Source of the DNA: Chloroflexia bacterium
GTDB taxonomy: Bacteria; Chloroflexota; Chloroflexia; DTKN01
Direction: 5' to 3'
NCBI GenBank assembly: GCA_016928715.1
Contig: JAFGKG010000097.1
Span: 1-45,216, forward strand
Length of the DNA: 45,216 nucleotides
Both the position numbers and the translations under genes were made by a program. The notes under the pieces are model-generated. The model saw nothing but the letters and a program-made list of their open reading frames with translations, made no database searches and was not told where the DNA came from. Positions 1 through 7,703 of this stretch are shown here, piece after piece; positions within the stretch are counted from its first letter, which is position 1, and each line of letters starts with the position of its first letter.

Positions 1-679
1 GCAAATACATCTCTCCCTCCCAGCGCTGGCGCCTTAGAAGCATATCGTAGTACAGGGTCTCCACCCGGCCCCAGCGCTGGCGGAAATAAACGCGCTGGTC
101 GGCGTACTCGGGGCGGTTCAGCAGGGCCAAATCCTGCAGCCCGTCGGCCCAGCGCCAGAAGGAACGCATTCGCTCAAAAGCCAGCTTTTCGTAGCAGCGC
201 ACGGCGCGGCGGTTGCCGGCGGCCACATCCAGGAGCATTTCCTCAAAATCCAGGGCCAGGAAAAAGTAGGGCAGGAACCAGTCCAGGACCTCGCTGCCAT
301 AGCCCCGCCCAACGTGGCTGGAGCGAAAGGCGATGCCCAGCCGGGCCGACCTGTTCCAGCGCACGTCCCGCAGCGAGAGCATGCCAATGAGCAGGCCGTC
401 GTAATCCTCGACTCCATAGGCCAGATAGTGCCGGCCATCGGTCAGGCGGCTGAACCAGCGGTCGTTCTCGCGGCAGCCCGCACGGGGCATATCCCAGATC
501 AGGCCCAGGGGATCGTTAAAAGGGGGCCAGCACTGCCGCTCGTCCAGATCCTGGCGCTTGAGCGGGCGAAGCAGCAGGCGGGGGGCACGGATGGGCAAGG
601 CGGGCAGGCGGGTAACCGTGGGGGCGGAACTTTTGCCGGCAGTTGGCCGGGCGGGCGTTGTCGTGAGAGGGCGGAGCAT
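1..679 (-). CDS. GNAT family N-acetyltransferase (RimJ/RimL-like), 3' end outside window
   Basis: Reading the minus strand from an ATG at 679 gives an open frame of about 226 codons that runs off the left edge. It shows the GNAT acetyl-CoA signature VGRGYG at about residues 124-130, followed by the NRRAVRCYEKLAFE segment typical of the last strand and helix of RimJ/RimL-type enzymes. The family transfers acetyl from acetyl-CoA to an amine, often a protein N-terminus; the substrate here cannot be told. A GAGG ribosome site lies about 10 bases before the ATG. The gene follows the nucleotidyltransferase-like gene by 16 bases on the same strand, so they are probably co-transcribed. The C-terminus is missing only because the window ends. 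Confidence 0.85.
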   Translation of the reverse strand, partial: MLRPLTTTPARPTAGKSSAPTVTRLPALPIRAPRLLLRPLKRQDLDERQCWPPFNDPLGLIWDMPRAGCRENDRWFSRLTDGRHYLAYGVEDYDGLLIGMLSLRDVRWNRSARLGIAFRSSHVGRGYGSEVLDWFLPYFFLALDFEEMLLDVAAGNRRAVRCYEKLAFERMRSFWRWADGLQDLALLNRPEYADQRVYFRQRWGRVETLYYDMLLRRQRWEGEMYL

Positions 680-695
680 TCCGGCTTCCTCAACT

Positions 696-1259
696 TCAAG
701 CAGGCAGGGGCAGTCCAACCTCGGCCAAGAGTGCCCGGAGCGGGGCTTCAGCCTGACACAGGCGTACCCGCTTGAGCACATAGTCCAAGTCCAATTTTTG
801 GCTCTGAAACTTGATCAAATTGGCCAAATCCTGACCATGATACTTTTCAGGACAATCGCTGGTCACAAAGCTGAGCAGCGCCTTGTGAGCCAATACATCC
901 TCTGGCGAAAGAACCAGCACCTTGGAGCCAAGTAAAAAGAGCCGTCGCAGGCGGGACTGCATGGGCTCATCCAACAGAAAGGGATAGCGCTGCCCATCCA
1001 TCGACAGGCTTAGATCGTCAAAAATCTTGATGCCCCGCCAGAGCAGAATGCGCCCATCGTATTGCGCGGTACGACGATTTTCCTTCAGCAGTTCGCGCAC
1101 CAGGCGCAGTTCACCAGGGGCCAGCAAAATGTCCACATTGGCGATCGGGCGGCGGACCCCGTAAACATAGGCAGCAGCGCCGGCACAGACCCCCCAGGAA
1201 AGGCCGGCCGTGTCCAAGAGGCGCTGCACCGCACCCAGGTTACCCGCGATTAATGACAT
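696..1259 (-). CDS. nucleotidyltransferase-fold protein
   Basis: A 187-residue protein. The ATG at 1259 is chosen because AGGAGG stands just upstream; a TTG at 1283 in frame would start before that site. Near the N-terminus, GAAAYVYGVRRPIANVDILL resembles the G-[AS]...D-x-D core of the nucleotidyltransferase (MNT/AbiEii-like) fold, and the helical C-terminal half fits that family. The first Asp of the D-x-D pair appears as Asn (NVD), so catalysis is uncertain. Its promoter is at 1292-1320. The gene precedes a GNAT acetyltransferase. Possible roles are nucleotidyl transfer to protein or RNA, or a non-catalytic derivative; function is not resolved. No antitoxin-like partner is visible. Confidence 0.65.
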   Translation of the reverse strand: MSLIAGNLGAVQRLLDTAGLSWGVCAGAAAYVYGVRRPIANVDILLAPGELRLVRELLKENRRTAQYDGRILLWRGIKIFDDLSLSMDGQRYPFLLDEPMQSRLRRLFLLGSKVLVLSPEDVLAHKALLSFVTSDCPEKYHGQDLANLIKFQSQKLDLDYVLKRVRLCQAEAPLRALLAEVGLPLPA

Positions 1260-1291
1260 GGTCTCCTCCTCTCGTGCACTCAAGCGCCCCT

Positions 1292-1320
1292 ATTGTACTA
1301 TATTCCAGGGCCGAGCGCAA
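1292..1320 (-). promoter_or_regulatory. sigma-A type promoter of the nucleotidyltransferase-like gene
   Basis: On the minus strand, TTGCGC (1315-1320) and TACAAT (1292-1297) are separated by 17 bases. Transcription would start near 1285, giving a short leader with AGGAGG before the ATG at 1259. Confidence 0.6.
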
Positions 1321-1332
1321 CCGAACACCCAC

Positions 1333-2559
1333 CTATTCGTAACGCAGGGCCTCGATCGGGTGCAGCCGGGCGGCACGCATCGCCGGGTAAATGCCAAAGA
1401 ACAGCCCCACCGCGGCCGAAAAACCAGTCGCCATCAGGATGATGCCCGGTGTGAGCACGGCCTGCAGGTCCGGCTGGAGGCGGGCCACCGTTCTGGCCCC
1501 CAAGACCCCCAAGGTCAAACCGACCAATCCGCCCATCACACTCAGCACGACCGCCTCAATCAAGAACTGCATCAGGATATCCCGCCGCTTGGCCCCCACG
1601 GCCTTGCGGATACCGATCTCGCGGGTGCGCTCGGTCACCGAGACCAACATGATGTTCATAATGCCAATGCCGCCCACCAGCAGCGAGATGCCGGCGATGG
1701 CCCCCAGGAAAATGGTCAATACGCCAATGATCGAGCCGGCCACGTCCAGAACGTCGTCCTGGGTGACAATGGTAAAGTCATTGTCCTGGTAGGTCAGGCG
1801 GTGCTGCTCGCGCAGGATCAGCGTGACCTCCTCGATGGCCGGGTCAATATTCTCCTGGTCCAGGGCCGCCACATAGATCTCTGAGACGGGGAAATCGCCG
1901 CTGGCGGTGCGCGTGCCAAAGAGGCGCACCGCTGCCGTGGTCAGAGGAATATAGACCCAACGATCTTCGGGCGGGCCAAATCCGCCGCCGCCCTTTTTCT
2001 CCATCACGCCAATCACCCGAAAGGGCACCCCCCGGATCTTGGCCGTCTGTCCCACAGGATCGGTGTCCGGAAAGAGGTTGACCATGACGTCATAGCCCAA
2101 CACCACCACCCGGCTGCGCGTGGACACATCACGATCCTCGATGAAACGACCGCTCATCACGTTGGCGTTGCGCACAAAGGAGTAATCGGCGGTACAGCCC
2201 ACAACCGAGGCATCGCCATCGCGCTGACCAAAAACAATGGTGGCACTGCGTTGGATCACCGGGGCCACCGCAGCGACGCTCGGGGCATAGAGTGGGTCGG
2301 ACAGGGCTTGGGATTCCCGATAGGTCAATGGCTGGATTCGCTGGGCCTCGCCGCTAAAGGTGCCGGAAAAGACGATCAGGAGGTTGGCGCCGATCCCCTC
2401 GATCTGCTCCTCCACCGTGGCCTGAACGCCCTGCCCCAGGGCGAGCAGGGCGATCACGGCGGCCACCCCGATAATGATGCCCAACATCGTCAACATGGCC
2501 CGCAGCTTGTTGGCCGACAGGGCGCGCAGGGCAATGCGCAGGCTCTCGACCAGGTTCAT
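1333..2559 (-). CDS. MacB-type ABC transporter permease (FtsX family)
   Basis: This 408-residue protein has the layout of MacB-like permeases without the ATPase domain. There is an N-terminal membrane helix at about 18-42, a large periplasmic MacB_PCD domain, and three C-terminal helices from about 280 to 400. The conserved segment RTREIGIRKAVGAKRRDI leads into the second helix. Such permeases are mechanotransmission exporters, moving lipoproteins, peptides or drugs with a HlyD-type adaptor and a separate ATPase. The ATG overlaps the stop of the upstream ATPase gene by 4 bases, so translation is coupled. Substrate is unknown. Family assignment is secure. Confidence 0.93.
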   Translation of the reverse strand: MNLVESLRIALRALSANKLRAMLTMLGIIIGVAAVIALLALGQGVQATVEEQIEGIGANLLIVFSGTFSGEAQRIQPLTYRESQALSDPLYAPSVAAVAPVIQRSATIVFGQRDGDASVVGCTADYSFVRNANVMSGRFIEDRDVSTRSRVVVLGYDVMVNLFPDTDPVGQTAKIRGVPFRVIGVMEKKGGGGFGPPEDRWVYIPLTTAAVRLFGTRTASGDFPVSEIYVAALDQENIDPAIEEVTLILREQHRLTYQDNDFTIVTQDDVLDVAGSIIGVLTIFLGAIAGISLLVGGIGIMNIMLVSVTERTREIGIRKAVGAKRRDILMQFLIEAVVLSVMGGLVGLTLGVLGARTVARLQPDLQAVLTPGIILMATGFSAAVGLFFGIYPAMRAARLHPIEALRYE

Positions 2560-3356
2560 AGCGCCTCCTCCAGCCGCGATTGCTGCTCAACGGCCCCGGC
2601 CAGAGCGACAATCGGGTGGTCAATCCGTTCCTCCTCCACAACACGCCCATCGTACAGGTGCAGGATCCGCCGGGTATGCCTGGCAATCTCGTGATCGTGG
2701 GTGACAAAGACGACCGTGATGCCCCGCTCGCTGTTCAGCCGCTGAAATATAGTCATAATCTCGGCGCCCGAGCGGCTGTCCAGGTTGCCGGTGGGCTCGT
2801 CGGCCAAGATGATGGCCGGGTCGTTGACCAGGGAGCGGGCGATGGCGACCCGCTGCTGCTGACCACCGGAGAGTTCGTTGGGCTTGTGCTGGAGACGGTC
2901 GCCCAAACCGACTGCCTCCAGCGCCGCGGCGGCCTGCCTGCGCCGACCACGCAGCCCCTGCCCACTGTAGATAAGCGGCAGTTCCACGTTGCGCAGAGCC
3001 GTGGTCCGGGCCAACAGATTAAAGGTCTGAAAGACAAAGCCAATTTTGCGATTGCGGATCTCGGAAAGCTCGTTGTCGTTGAGGTCATCCACCCGCCGGC
3101 TGTCCAACAGGTACACACCGGCGCTCGGCGTGTCCAGGCAGCCCAAAATGTTCATCAGGGTGGACTTGCCGGAACCCGAAGGGCCCATAATGGAGAGGAA
3201 CTCGCCCTGGTGAATCTCTAACGAAACGCCGCGCAGGGCATGCACCTCGATCTGGCCCATTTTGTATACTTTGGTCACATCCTCGATCTGGATGACCGCC
3301 GGCTTGGAGCGGGATTCCCCCCCGGCTTTGGACGAGGACTGTTCTGTCTTGTTCAT
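2556..3356 (-). CDS. ABC transporter ATP-binding protein (MacB/LolD type)
   Basis: A 266-residue ATPase starting at the ATG at 3356 after a GAGGG site. An open frame continues upstream to 3881 but is only the shadow of the adaptor gene. Visible motifs are Walker [10 protein letters not shown] (about 54-62), the signature LSGGQQQRV (about 157-165), Walker B with [14 protein letters not shown], and a switch His in VTHDHE. The EPTGNLD string is typical of the LolD/MacB/FtsE group. It energises the permease encoded directly downstream. The first 25 or so residues are Ser/Lys-rich and probably disordered. Confidence 0.95.
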   Translation of the reverse strand: MNKTEQSSSKAGGESRSKPAVIQIEDVTKVYKMGQIEVHALRGVSLEIHQGEFLSIMGPSGSGKSTLMNILGCLDTPSAGVYLLDSRRVDDLNDNELSEIRNRKIGFVFQTFNLLARTTALRNVELPLIYSGQGLRGRRRQAAAALEAVGLGDRLQHKPNELSGGQQQRVAIARSLVNDPAIILADEPTGNLDSRSGAEIMTIFQRLNSERGITVVFVTHDHEIARHTRRILHLYDGRVVEEERIDHPIVALAGAVEQQSRLEEAL

Positions 3357-3469
3357 AGATAGCGACCCTCTTGTAATCGAGTCCAGATAAACCACTGCTT
3401 GTAGCAACGAGGCCCTACAACACCTACAGGTTGTGCTCCAATTTCCATCTAGCCAAACTCCAGCCTGCA

Positions 3470-4981
3470 CTAACGGAAGGGAAAGGCATCCTGGATTTGA
3501 TTGCGCTGCACCACCCCCCGCACAAAGAGGCGATCCCCCTCTTGCAGGCCCGAGACAATCTCGATAGAAAAGGCATCGCCCAAGCCCAGCTCGACCGGGA
3601 TCTTTTCTAACTGGTCGTCCGCGGTGAGCCGCTCCACGTAGGCCTGCCCCTCCTCGATCTGCACGGCCCGCCGGGGGACCACCAGCACGCCCTCGGCCCG
3701 CGCGGTGACAATATTGACGTTGGCCGTCATTCCCGGGCGCACCGCCGCACCGCCCAGGTCGGTCACCTCGACCCGCACCCGGTAGGTCACGATGCCCTGG
3801 CCCACGCTGGGGGAAAGGGCGACCTCGCGTACCCGGCCCACAAGCTCGGCCTCTGGCAGCGCGTCCAGCAGAATGATGCACTCCTGCTCCACCTGGATGG
3901 CGGGGATATCGATCTCGTCGACCTCCACGTCGATGGTATAGGAGGAATCATCGATCAGGACGAGGATGGTGTTGGCGGCCGAGACCTGGTTGTGCACCTC
4001 GGCCAGCACGGTGGCCACGATGCCGTCAAAGGGCGCCCGCAGCGCGGACTTTTTCAGGTTCTCAAAGGCCAGGTCGTAGGACACCTGGGCCTGGTCGATG
4101 GAAAGCTGGGAGATGCGGACATCCTCGGCGCCGGCCCCGCTTTGCAGGCGTCCCAGGTTGGCCTGGGCCGAGACCACCTGGGCCTGGGCGCTCTGGTTGG
4201 AACTCTGCTCGCGCTGCAGGGCCTGCTCGTAGGAGAGGCGGGCCTGCTCCATGGCCGCCTCGGCGTTCTCCACGGCTCGCCAGGCCTGGGCCTCCTGGTC
4301 GACGCGGGCGTCGGGCAGGTCCTGGCCGTACTTGTTGAGGCGGTTCTCCAGGTCGCGATTGTCCCAGTAGATATTCTCATAGTTGGCCTGGGCATCGCGC
4401 AGGTTGTTGGCGGCCATCTCCCAGCTCAAGCGGGCCTGCTCGGTGGCCGCCGAGAGCGAGACGCGGGAGTCGTCGCGGCTGGCGGCGGCCTGGTTCAGGC
4501 TGCTCTGGGCCACGGTGAGGTCCTCCTCCACCGGGCCGGCCAGCAGCTTGTCCATATTGGCCCGGGCCAGGTCCAGGCCGGCCTGGGCCTGGGCGAGCTG
4601 CAGCTCCAGGTCGGTGCTGTCCAGGCGGGCCAGCACCTGGCCCTGGCGCACGCGCTCCCCGGTGGCCACGCGGATCTCGACCAGTTCGCCGGGGAGGGCA
4701 AAGGCCAGCGGCACCTGGGAGACCGGCGAGAGGTTGCCACTGGCCTCCACCATGTCGCGCACCTCCCCCCGGAGCACCGTATAGACCTCGCCGTCGGCCA
4801 AAGGATCGGGCTGGTCGCGCTCCCGCTGATAGCGCAGCCCCAGAACGATGCCAGCCATCAGAGCGATCAAAAATAGGACGCCCGAGATCCGCTTGAGCCA
4901 CCTGGATTTGGCCAGGAGGGCCAGGAGGGCAAAACCCAGAATGGCCGCGCCCAAGGCGATCAGAATATAGTGCTCTTGCAT
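3470..4981 (-). CDS. HlyD/MacA-family efflux adaptor (membrane fusion protein)
   Basis: A 503-residue adaptor with two predicted membrane helices near the N-terminus (about 6-24 and 33-49). A split lipoyl/barrel-sandwich domain follows (PGELVEIRVATGERVRQGQV), then a long Ala/Gln-rich coiled-coil hairpin (about 125-305), and the beta-barrel and C-terminal domains. The ATG at 4981 is preferred over a TTG one codon upstream because AGGAGG lies 7 bases before it. It is the first structural gene of the exporter operon adaptor-ATPase-permease. The second N-terminal helix is unusual for MacA. No outer-membrane TolC-like gene is seen, which fits a one-membrane cell envelope. Confidence 0.92.
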   Translation of the reverse strand: MQEHYILIALGAAILGFALLALLAKSRWLKRISGVLFLIALMAGIVLGLRYQRERDQPDPLADGEVYTVLRGEVRDMVEASGNLSPVSQVPLAFALPGELVEIRVATGERVRQGQVLARLDSTDLELQLAQAQAGLDLARANMDKLLAGPVEEDLTVAQSSLNQAAASRDDSRVSLSAATEQARLSWEMAANNLRDAQANYENIYWDNRDLENRLNKYGQDLPDARVDQEAQAWRAVENAEAAMEQARLSYEQALQREQSSNQSAQAQVVSAQANLGRLQSGAGAEDVRISQLSIDQAQVSYDLAFENLKKSALRAPFDGIVATVLAEVHNQVSAANTILVLIDDSSYTIDVEVDEIDIPAIQVEQECIILLDALPEAELVGRVREVALSPSVGQGIVTYRVRVEVTDLGGAAVRPGMTANVNIVTARAEGVLVVPRRAVQIEEGQAYVERLTADDQLEKIPVELGLGDAFSIEIVSGLQEGDRLFVRGVVQRNQIQDAFPFR

Positions 4982-4995
4982 CAAAGATCCTCCTG

Positions 4996-5079
4996 CTACA
5001 GTTCAAGGCTACCGAAAGGGCAGGGCCTACTGGGGCTCACCGTCCAGGCCCTCCTGCCGGCCTTTAAGCTCACGATCAT
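4996..5079 (-). CDS. possible 27-aa leader peptide of the MacAB-like operon
   Basis: A 27-codon frame begins at ATG 5079 behind a strong AAGGAGGGAGG site and ends with TAG at 4996-4998, about 15 bases before the adaptor ATG and just upstream of its AGGAGG. It begins MIVSLKAGRR. It lies directly downstream of the promoter at 5096-5124. The position suggests a leader peptide or translational coupler, but it could be accidental; there is no homology support. Confidence 0.4.
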   Translation of the reverse strand: MIVSLKAGRRAWTVSPSRPCPFGSLEL

Positions 5080-5095
5080 GATCCTCCCTCCTTGA

Positions 5096-5124
5096 GTTAT
5101 ATCATGTTCAAAAGGGACTGTCAA
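5096..5124 (-). promoter_or_regulatory. sigma-A promoter of the MacAB-like export operon
   Basis: On the minus strand, TTGACA (5119-5124) and TATAAC (5096-5101) are spaced by 17 bases. The predicted start is near 5089, just before the possible leader ORF. It is back-to-back with the ffh promoter. Confidence 0.75.
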
Positions 5125-5142
5125 GCGCCGCGATCCCCAAGG

Positions 5143-5171
5143 TTGACATCCCCGCGCAAGCCTGGTAGAAT
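5143..5171 (+). promoter_or_regulatory. sigma-A promoter of ffh
   Basis: TTGACA (5143-5148) and TAGAAT (5166-5171) are separated by 17 bases, with transcription expected near 5178, about 30 bases before the ffh ATG. It diverges from the exporter promoter. Confidence 0.75.
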
Positions 5172-5206
5172 CGAGCTGACGGATCATCAAGCGAGCGAGG
5201 AATGAC

Positions 5207-6532
5207 ATGTTTGAAACCCTGACCGACCGGCTCCAGACAATTTTCCGCCACCTGGGTGCGCGGGGCAAACTATCCGAGAAGGACGTGGAAGCCGCGCTGC
5301 GGGAAGTACGCCTGGCCCTGCTAGAGGCCGACGTTCACTACAAGGTAGTCAAGGACTTTCTCGGGCGGGTACGGGAGCAGGCCATCGGAGAGCAAGTGAT
5401 GCGCAGCCTGACCCCGGCCCAGCAGGTGATCAAGATCGTGCACCAGGAGCTCATCCACACCCTGGGAAAGGAGGCGGTGCCGCTCAAGGAGGCCTCGCCG
5501 CCCCCCACCATCCTGATGTTGGTAGGCCTGCAGGGTTCCGGCAAGACCACCATGGCGGCCAAGTTGGGCCTGCACCTGCGCAGCAAGGGGGCCTTTCCCC
5601 TGTTGGTGGCGGCGGACCTGCGCCGGCCGGCCGCGATCCGCCAGCTCGAGATCCTGGGGGAGCAATTGGACCTGCCCGTCTACAGCGACCCCCAGAGTAA
5701 GGAGGCCCCCCGGGTCGCCCGCCAGGCACTGAAACAAGCGCTTCAGCAGCGCCGCAGCCACCTGATCCTGGATACCGCTGGTCGGCTGCACGTGGACGAG
5801 GAATTGATGCAGGAACTGGTGCAGGTGCAAAAGGCCGTCTCTCCCCAAGAGATCCTGCTGGTGGCCGATGCCATGACCGGCCAGGACGCCGTGCGCGTGG
5901 CCAGCGAGTTCCACCAGCGCCTGGATTTGAGCGGCCTGATCCTGACCAAGGTGGATGGAGATGCCCGCGGCGGCGCTGCCCTCTCGATCCGCAGCGTCAC
6001 CGGCGTGCCCATCAAGTTCCTGGGCGTAGGCGAGAAAACCGACGCCCTGGAGGTTTTTTACCCGGAGCGCCTGGCCTCGCGAATCCTGGGCATGGGAGAC
6101 GTGCTCTCCCTAATCGAACGGGCCGAGACCTCCTACACTGAGGAGCAAGCCCGCCAATTGGAGCAAAAGGTGCGCAAGGGCACCTTTGACCTGGAGGACT
6201 TTTTAGAGCAATTGAACCAATTGCGCCAGATGGGCCCCCTGGATCAACTGCTGGACATGATCCCCGGTCTGGGCAGCATGATGCGGTCGCAAAAGCTCAC
6301 GGTGGACGAAAAACAGTTCCGACGCCTAGAAGCCATCATCCTGTCCATGACCCCCGAAGAGCGCCGCCGGCCCCAAATCATTGGGGGCAGCCGCAAACGA
6401 CGCATCGCCCGGGGATCGGGAACCTCGCTGCAGGACGTCAACGCACTGCTCAATCGCTTTCAACAGTATCGCAAGATGATGCGCAAATTGACGAAAGGGC
6501 AGGCCCATGATATACTGTCCCTGTTACGATAA
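5207..6532 (+). CDS. ffh: signal recognition particle protein Ffh (SRP54)
   Basis: A 441-residue SRP GTPase. The N-terminal helical bundle is followed by the G domain with GLQGSGKTT (about 107), DTAGR (about 188) and TKVDGDARGG (about 246). The linker RILGMGDVLSLIE leads to the methionine-rich M domain (about 300-441), which carries IIGGSRKRRIARGSGTS, the 4.5S/SRP RNA-binding helix region. Ffh binds signal sequences on ribosomes and docks with FtsY to deliver membrane proteins. Length is normal and all key motifs are intact. It heads the conserved cluster ffh-rpsP-khpA-rimM. A GAGG site precedes the ATG. Confidence 0.98.
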   Translation: MFETLTDRLQTIFRHLGARGKLSEKDVEAALREVRLALLEADVHYKVVKDFLGRVREQAIGEQVMRSLTPAQQVIKIVHQELIHTLGKEAVPLKEASPPPTILMLVGLQGSGKTTMAAKLGLHLRSKGAFPLLVAADLRRPAAIRQLEILGEQLDLPVYSDPQSKEAPRVARQALKQALQQRRSHLILDTAGRLHVDEELMQELVQVQKAVSPQEILLVADAMTGQDAVRVASEFHQRLDLSGLILTKVDGDARGGAALSIRSVTGVPIKFLGVGEKTDALEVFYPERLASRILGMGDVLSLIERAETSYTEEQARQLEQKVRKGTFDLEDFLEQLNQLRQMGPLDQLLDMIPGLGSMMRSQKLTVDEKQFRRLEAIILSMTPEERRRPQIIGGSRKRRIARGSGTSLQDVNALLNRFQQYRKMMRKLTKGQAHDILSLLR

Positions 6533-6621
6533 CCAAGTTTTCGTCTGACTAGGTAGCGATCGCTGGGATTGAATACATTGGACCAGCATCGCCGACCAAC
6601 AACCGTTGAGGAGGTGTAGGT

Positions 6622-6861
6622 TTGGTCAAAATTCGTTTACGCCGGATGGGCGCAAAAAAGCAGCCGAGCTATCGAATAGTAGCGGCGGACTCGCGGGCCC
6701 CGCGGGATGGTCGCTTTCTGGAAATTCTGGGGAACTATAACCCGCGCACCGAGCCGGCCACCATCGTAATCAAGGAAGAGCGGGTGCGACACTGGCTTTC
6801 CCATGGCGCCCAGCCAACCGAAGCCGTTGCACGTTTGCTAAAACAACAGGGGATCCTGTAA
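6622..6861 (+). CDS. rpsP: 30S ribosomal protein bS16
   Basis: A 79-residue protein beginning [19 protein letters not shown] after a TTG start, the classic bS16 N-terminus. The TTG is supported by GAGGAGG about 6-8 bases upstream; no ATG fits. It binds 16S rRNA early in 30S assembly. Its position between ffh and khpA-rimM is widely conserved in bacteria. Length and sequence are normal. Confidence 0.97.
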   Translation: MVKIRLRRMGAKKQPSYRIVAADSRAPRDGRFLEILGNYNPRTEPATIVIKEERVRHWLSHGAQPTEAVARLLKQQGIL

Positions 6862-6937
6862 AATCATCCTGGTCCGAGTTATGCCTATAGCATGTCCGGA
6901 CCTGGGAGGGGTTTCCCCTTTCTATTGGGGGACCAGC

Positions 6938-7165
6938 ATGGAAGAATTGATTATCTATATCGCCCGGCGGCTGGTAGATCATCCGGAGCAGATTAGGGTG
7001 CACCAGGTTCGCGGGCGGCGTGGGCCTAGCTACAAGCTTGACGTGGCCCCAGATGACAAGGGCCAAATCATCGGCAAAGAAGGGCGGATCATCAACGCGA
7101 TCCGCCAACTGGTCGACGCGGCGGCGGCCCGCGAGGGAATCCACGTAAGCCTGGACGTCGCCTGA
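6938..7165 (+). CDS. khpA: KH-domain RNA-binding protein KhpA
   Basis: A 75-residue protein starting at ATG 6938 (MEELIIYIARRLVDHPEQI), preceded by GGGGG. The frame continues upstream to 6881, but that stretch has no family similarity and would make the protein too long. A single KH motif is seen in DDKGQIIGKEGRIINAIRQL, with the GKEG loop in GxxG form. KhpA usually works with KhpB/Jag as a small RNA chaperone affecting cell division and envelope growth. Its place between rpsP and rimM is the standard one. Confidence 0.95.
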   Translation: MEELIIYIARRLVDHPEQIRVHQVRGRRGPSYKLDVAPDDKGQIIGKEGRIINAIRQLVDAAAAREGIHVSLDVA

Positions 7166-7172
7166 GGCCAGT

Positions 7173-7703
7173 ATGAGCGCACCGGCATTACCGTTGGAAC
7201 GGCAGGCTCCAGAGTACCTTGTGCTCGGTGAAATCGTCGCCCCCTTTGGGATACGCGGTGAGGTCAAGGTCCTTTTGGACACCGACTTTCCCGAGCTGGT
7301 CTTGGAGGCTGCCTATTTGTACGTCGGAGACCCCCCCCTGCGCTACGAGGTGGAGTGGGCCCGGCCGCACAAAAAGCTGGTCCGGCTCAAATTGCTCGGC
7401 TGCGACGACCGCAATAGTGCCGAGAACCTGCGAGGCCAGCTTTTGCAGGTGGCCATGGCCGAGGCCCCCGTTCCAGAGCAAGACGAGTACTATTACCACG
7501 AATTGATCGGGCTGCAGGTCTGGACCGAGCAGGACGAATATCTCGGTGAGGTCGAGGAGGTCTGGCCCACCGGCAGCAACCAGGTGCTCCTGGTCAAGGG
7601 CCGGCAGGGAGAACTGCTCCTGCCAGCCATCGATTCGGTTGTACGCGAGGTCGATCTGGCGCAAGGACGCATCCTGGTGCACCTGCTGGAGGGCTTGCGA
7701 TGA
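7173..7703 (+). CDS. rimM: ribosome maturation factor RimM
   Basis: A 176-residue protein. The N-terminal RimM beta-barrel contains LVLGEIVAPFGIRGEVKV, and the C-terminal PRC-barrel half contains YYHELIGLQVWTEQDEYLGE. RimM binds bS19 and helps mature the 30S head domain. It lies 7 bases after khpA and overlaps the next gene by 4 bases (ATGA), indicating one operon. trmD and rplS, which often follow rimM, are absent here and replaced by a peptidase gene. Confidence 0.97.
   Translation: MSAPALPLERQAPEYLVLGEIVAPFGIRGEVKVLLDTDFPELVLEAAYLYVGDPPLRYEVEWARPHKKLVRLKLLGCDDRNSAENLRGQLLQVAMAEAPVPEQDEYYYHELIGLQVWTEQDEYLGEVEEVWPTGSNQVLLVKGRQGELLLPAIDSVVREVDLAQGRILVHLLEGLR

Noticed and set aside
3357-3881. 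N-terminal extension of the ABC ATPase gene to 3881
   Set aside because: It overlaps the adaptor coding region in another frame and lacks family similarity; ATG 3356 gives the normal length.
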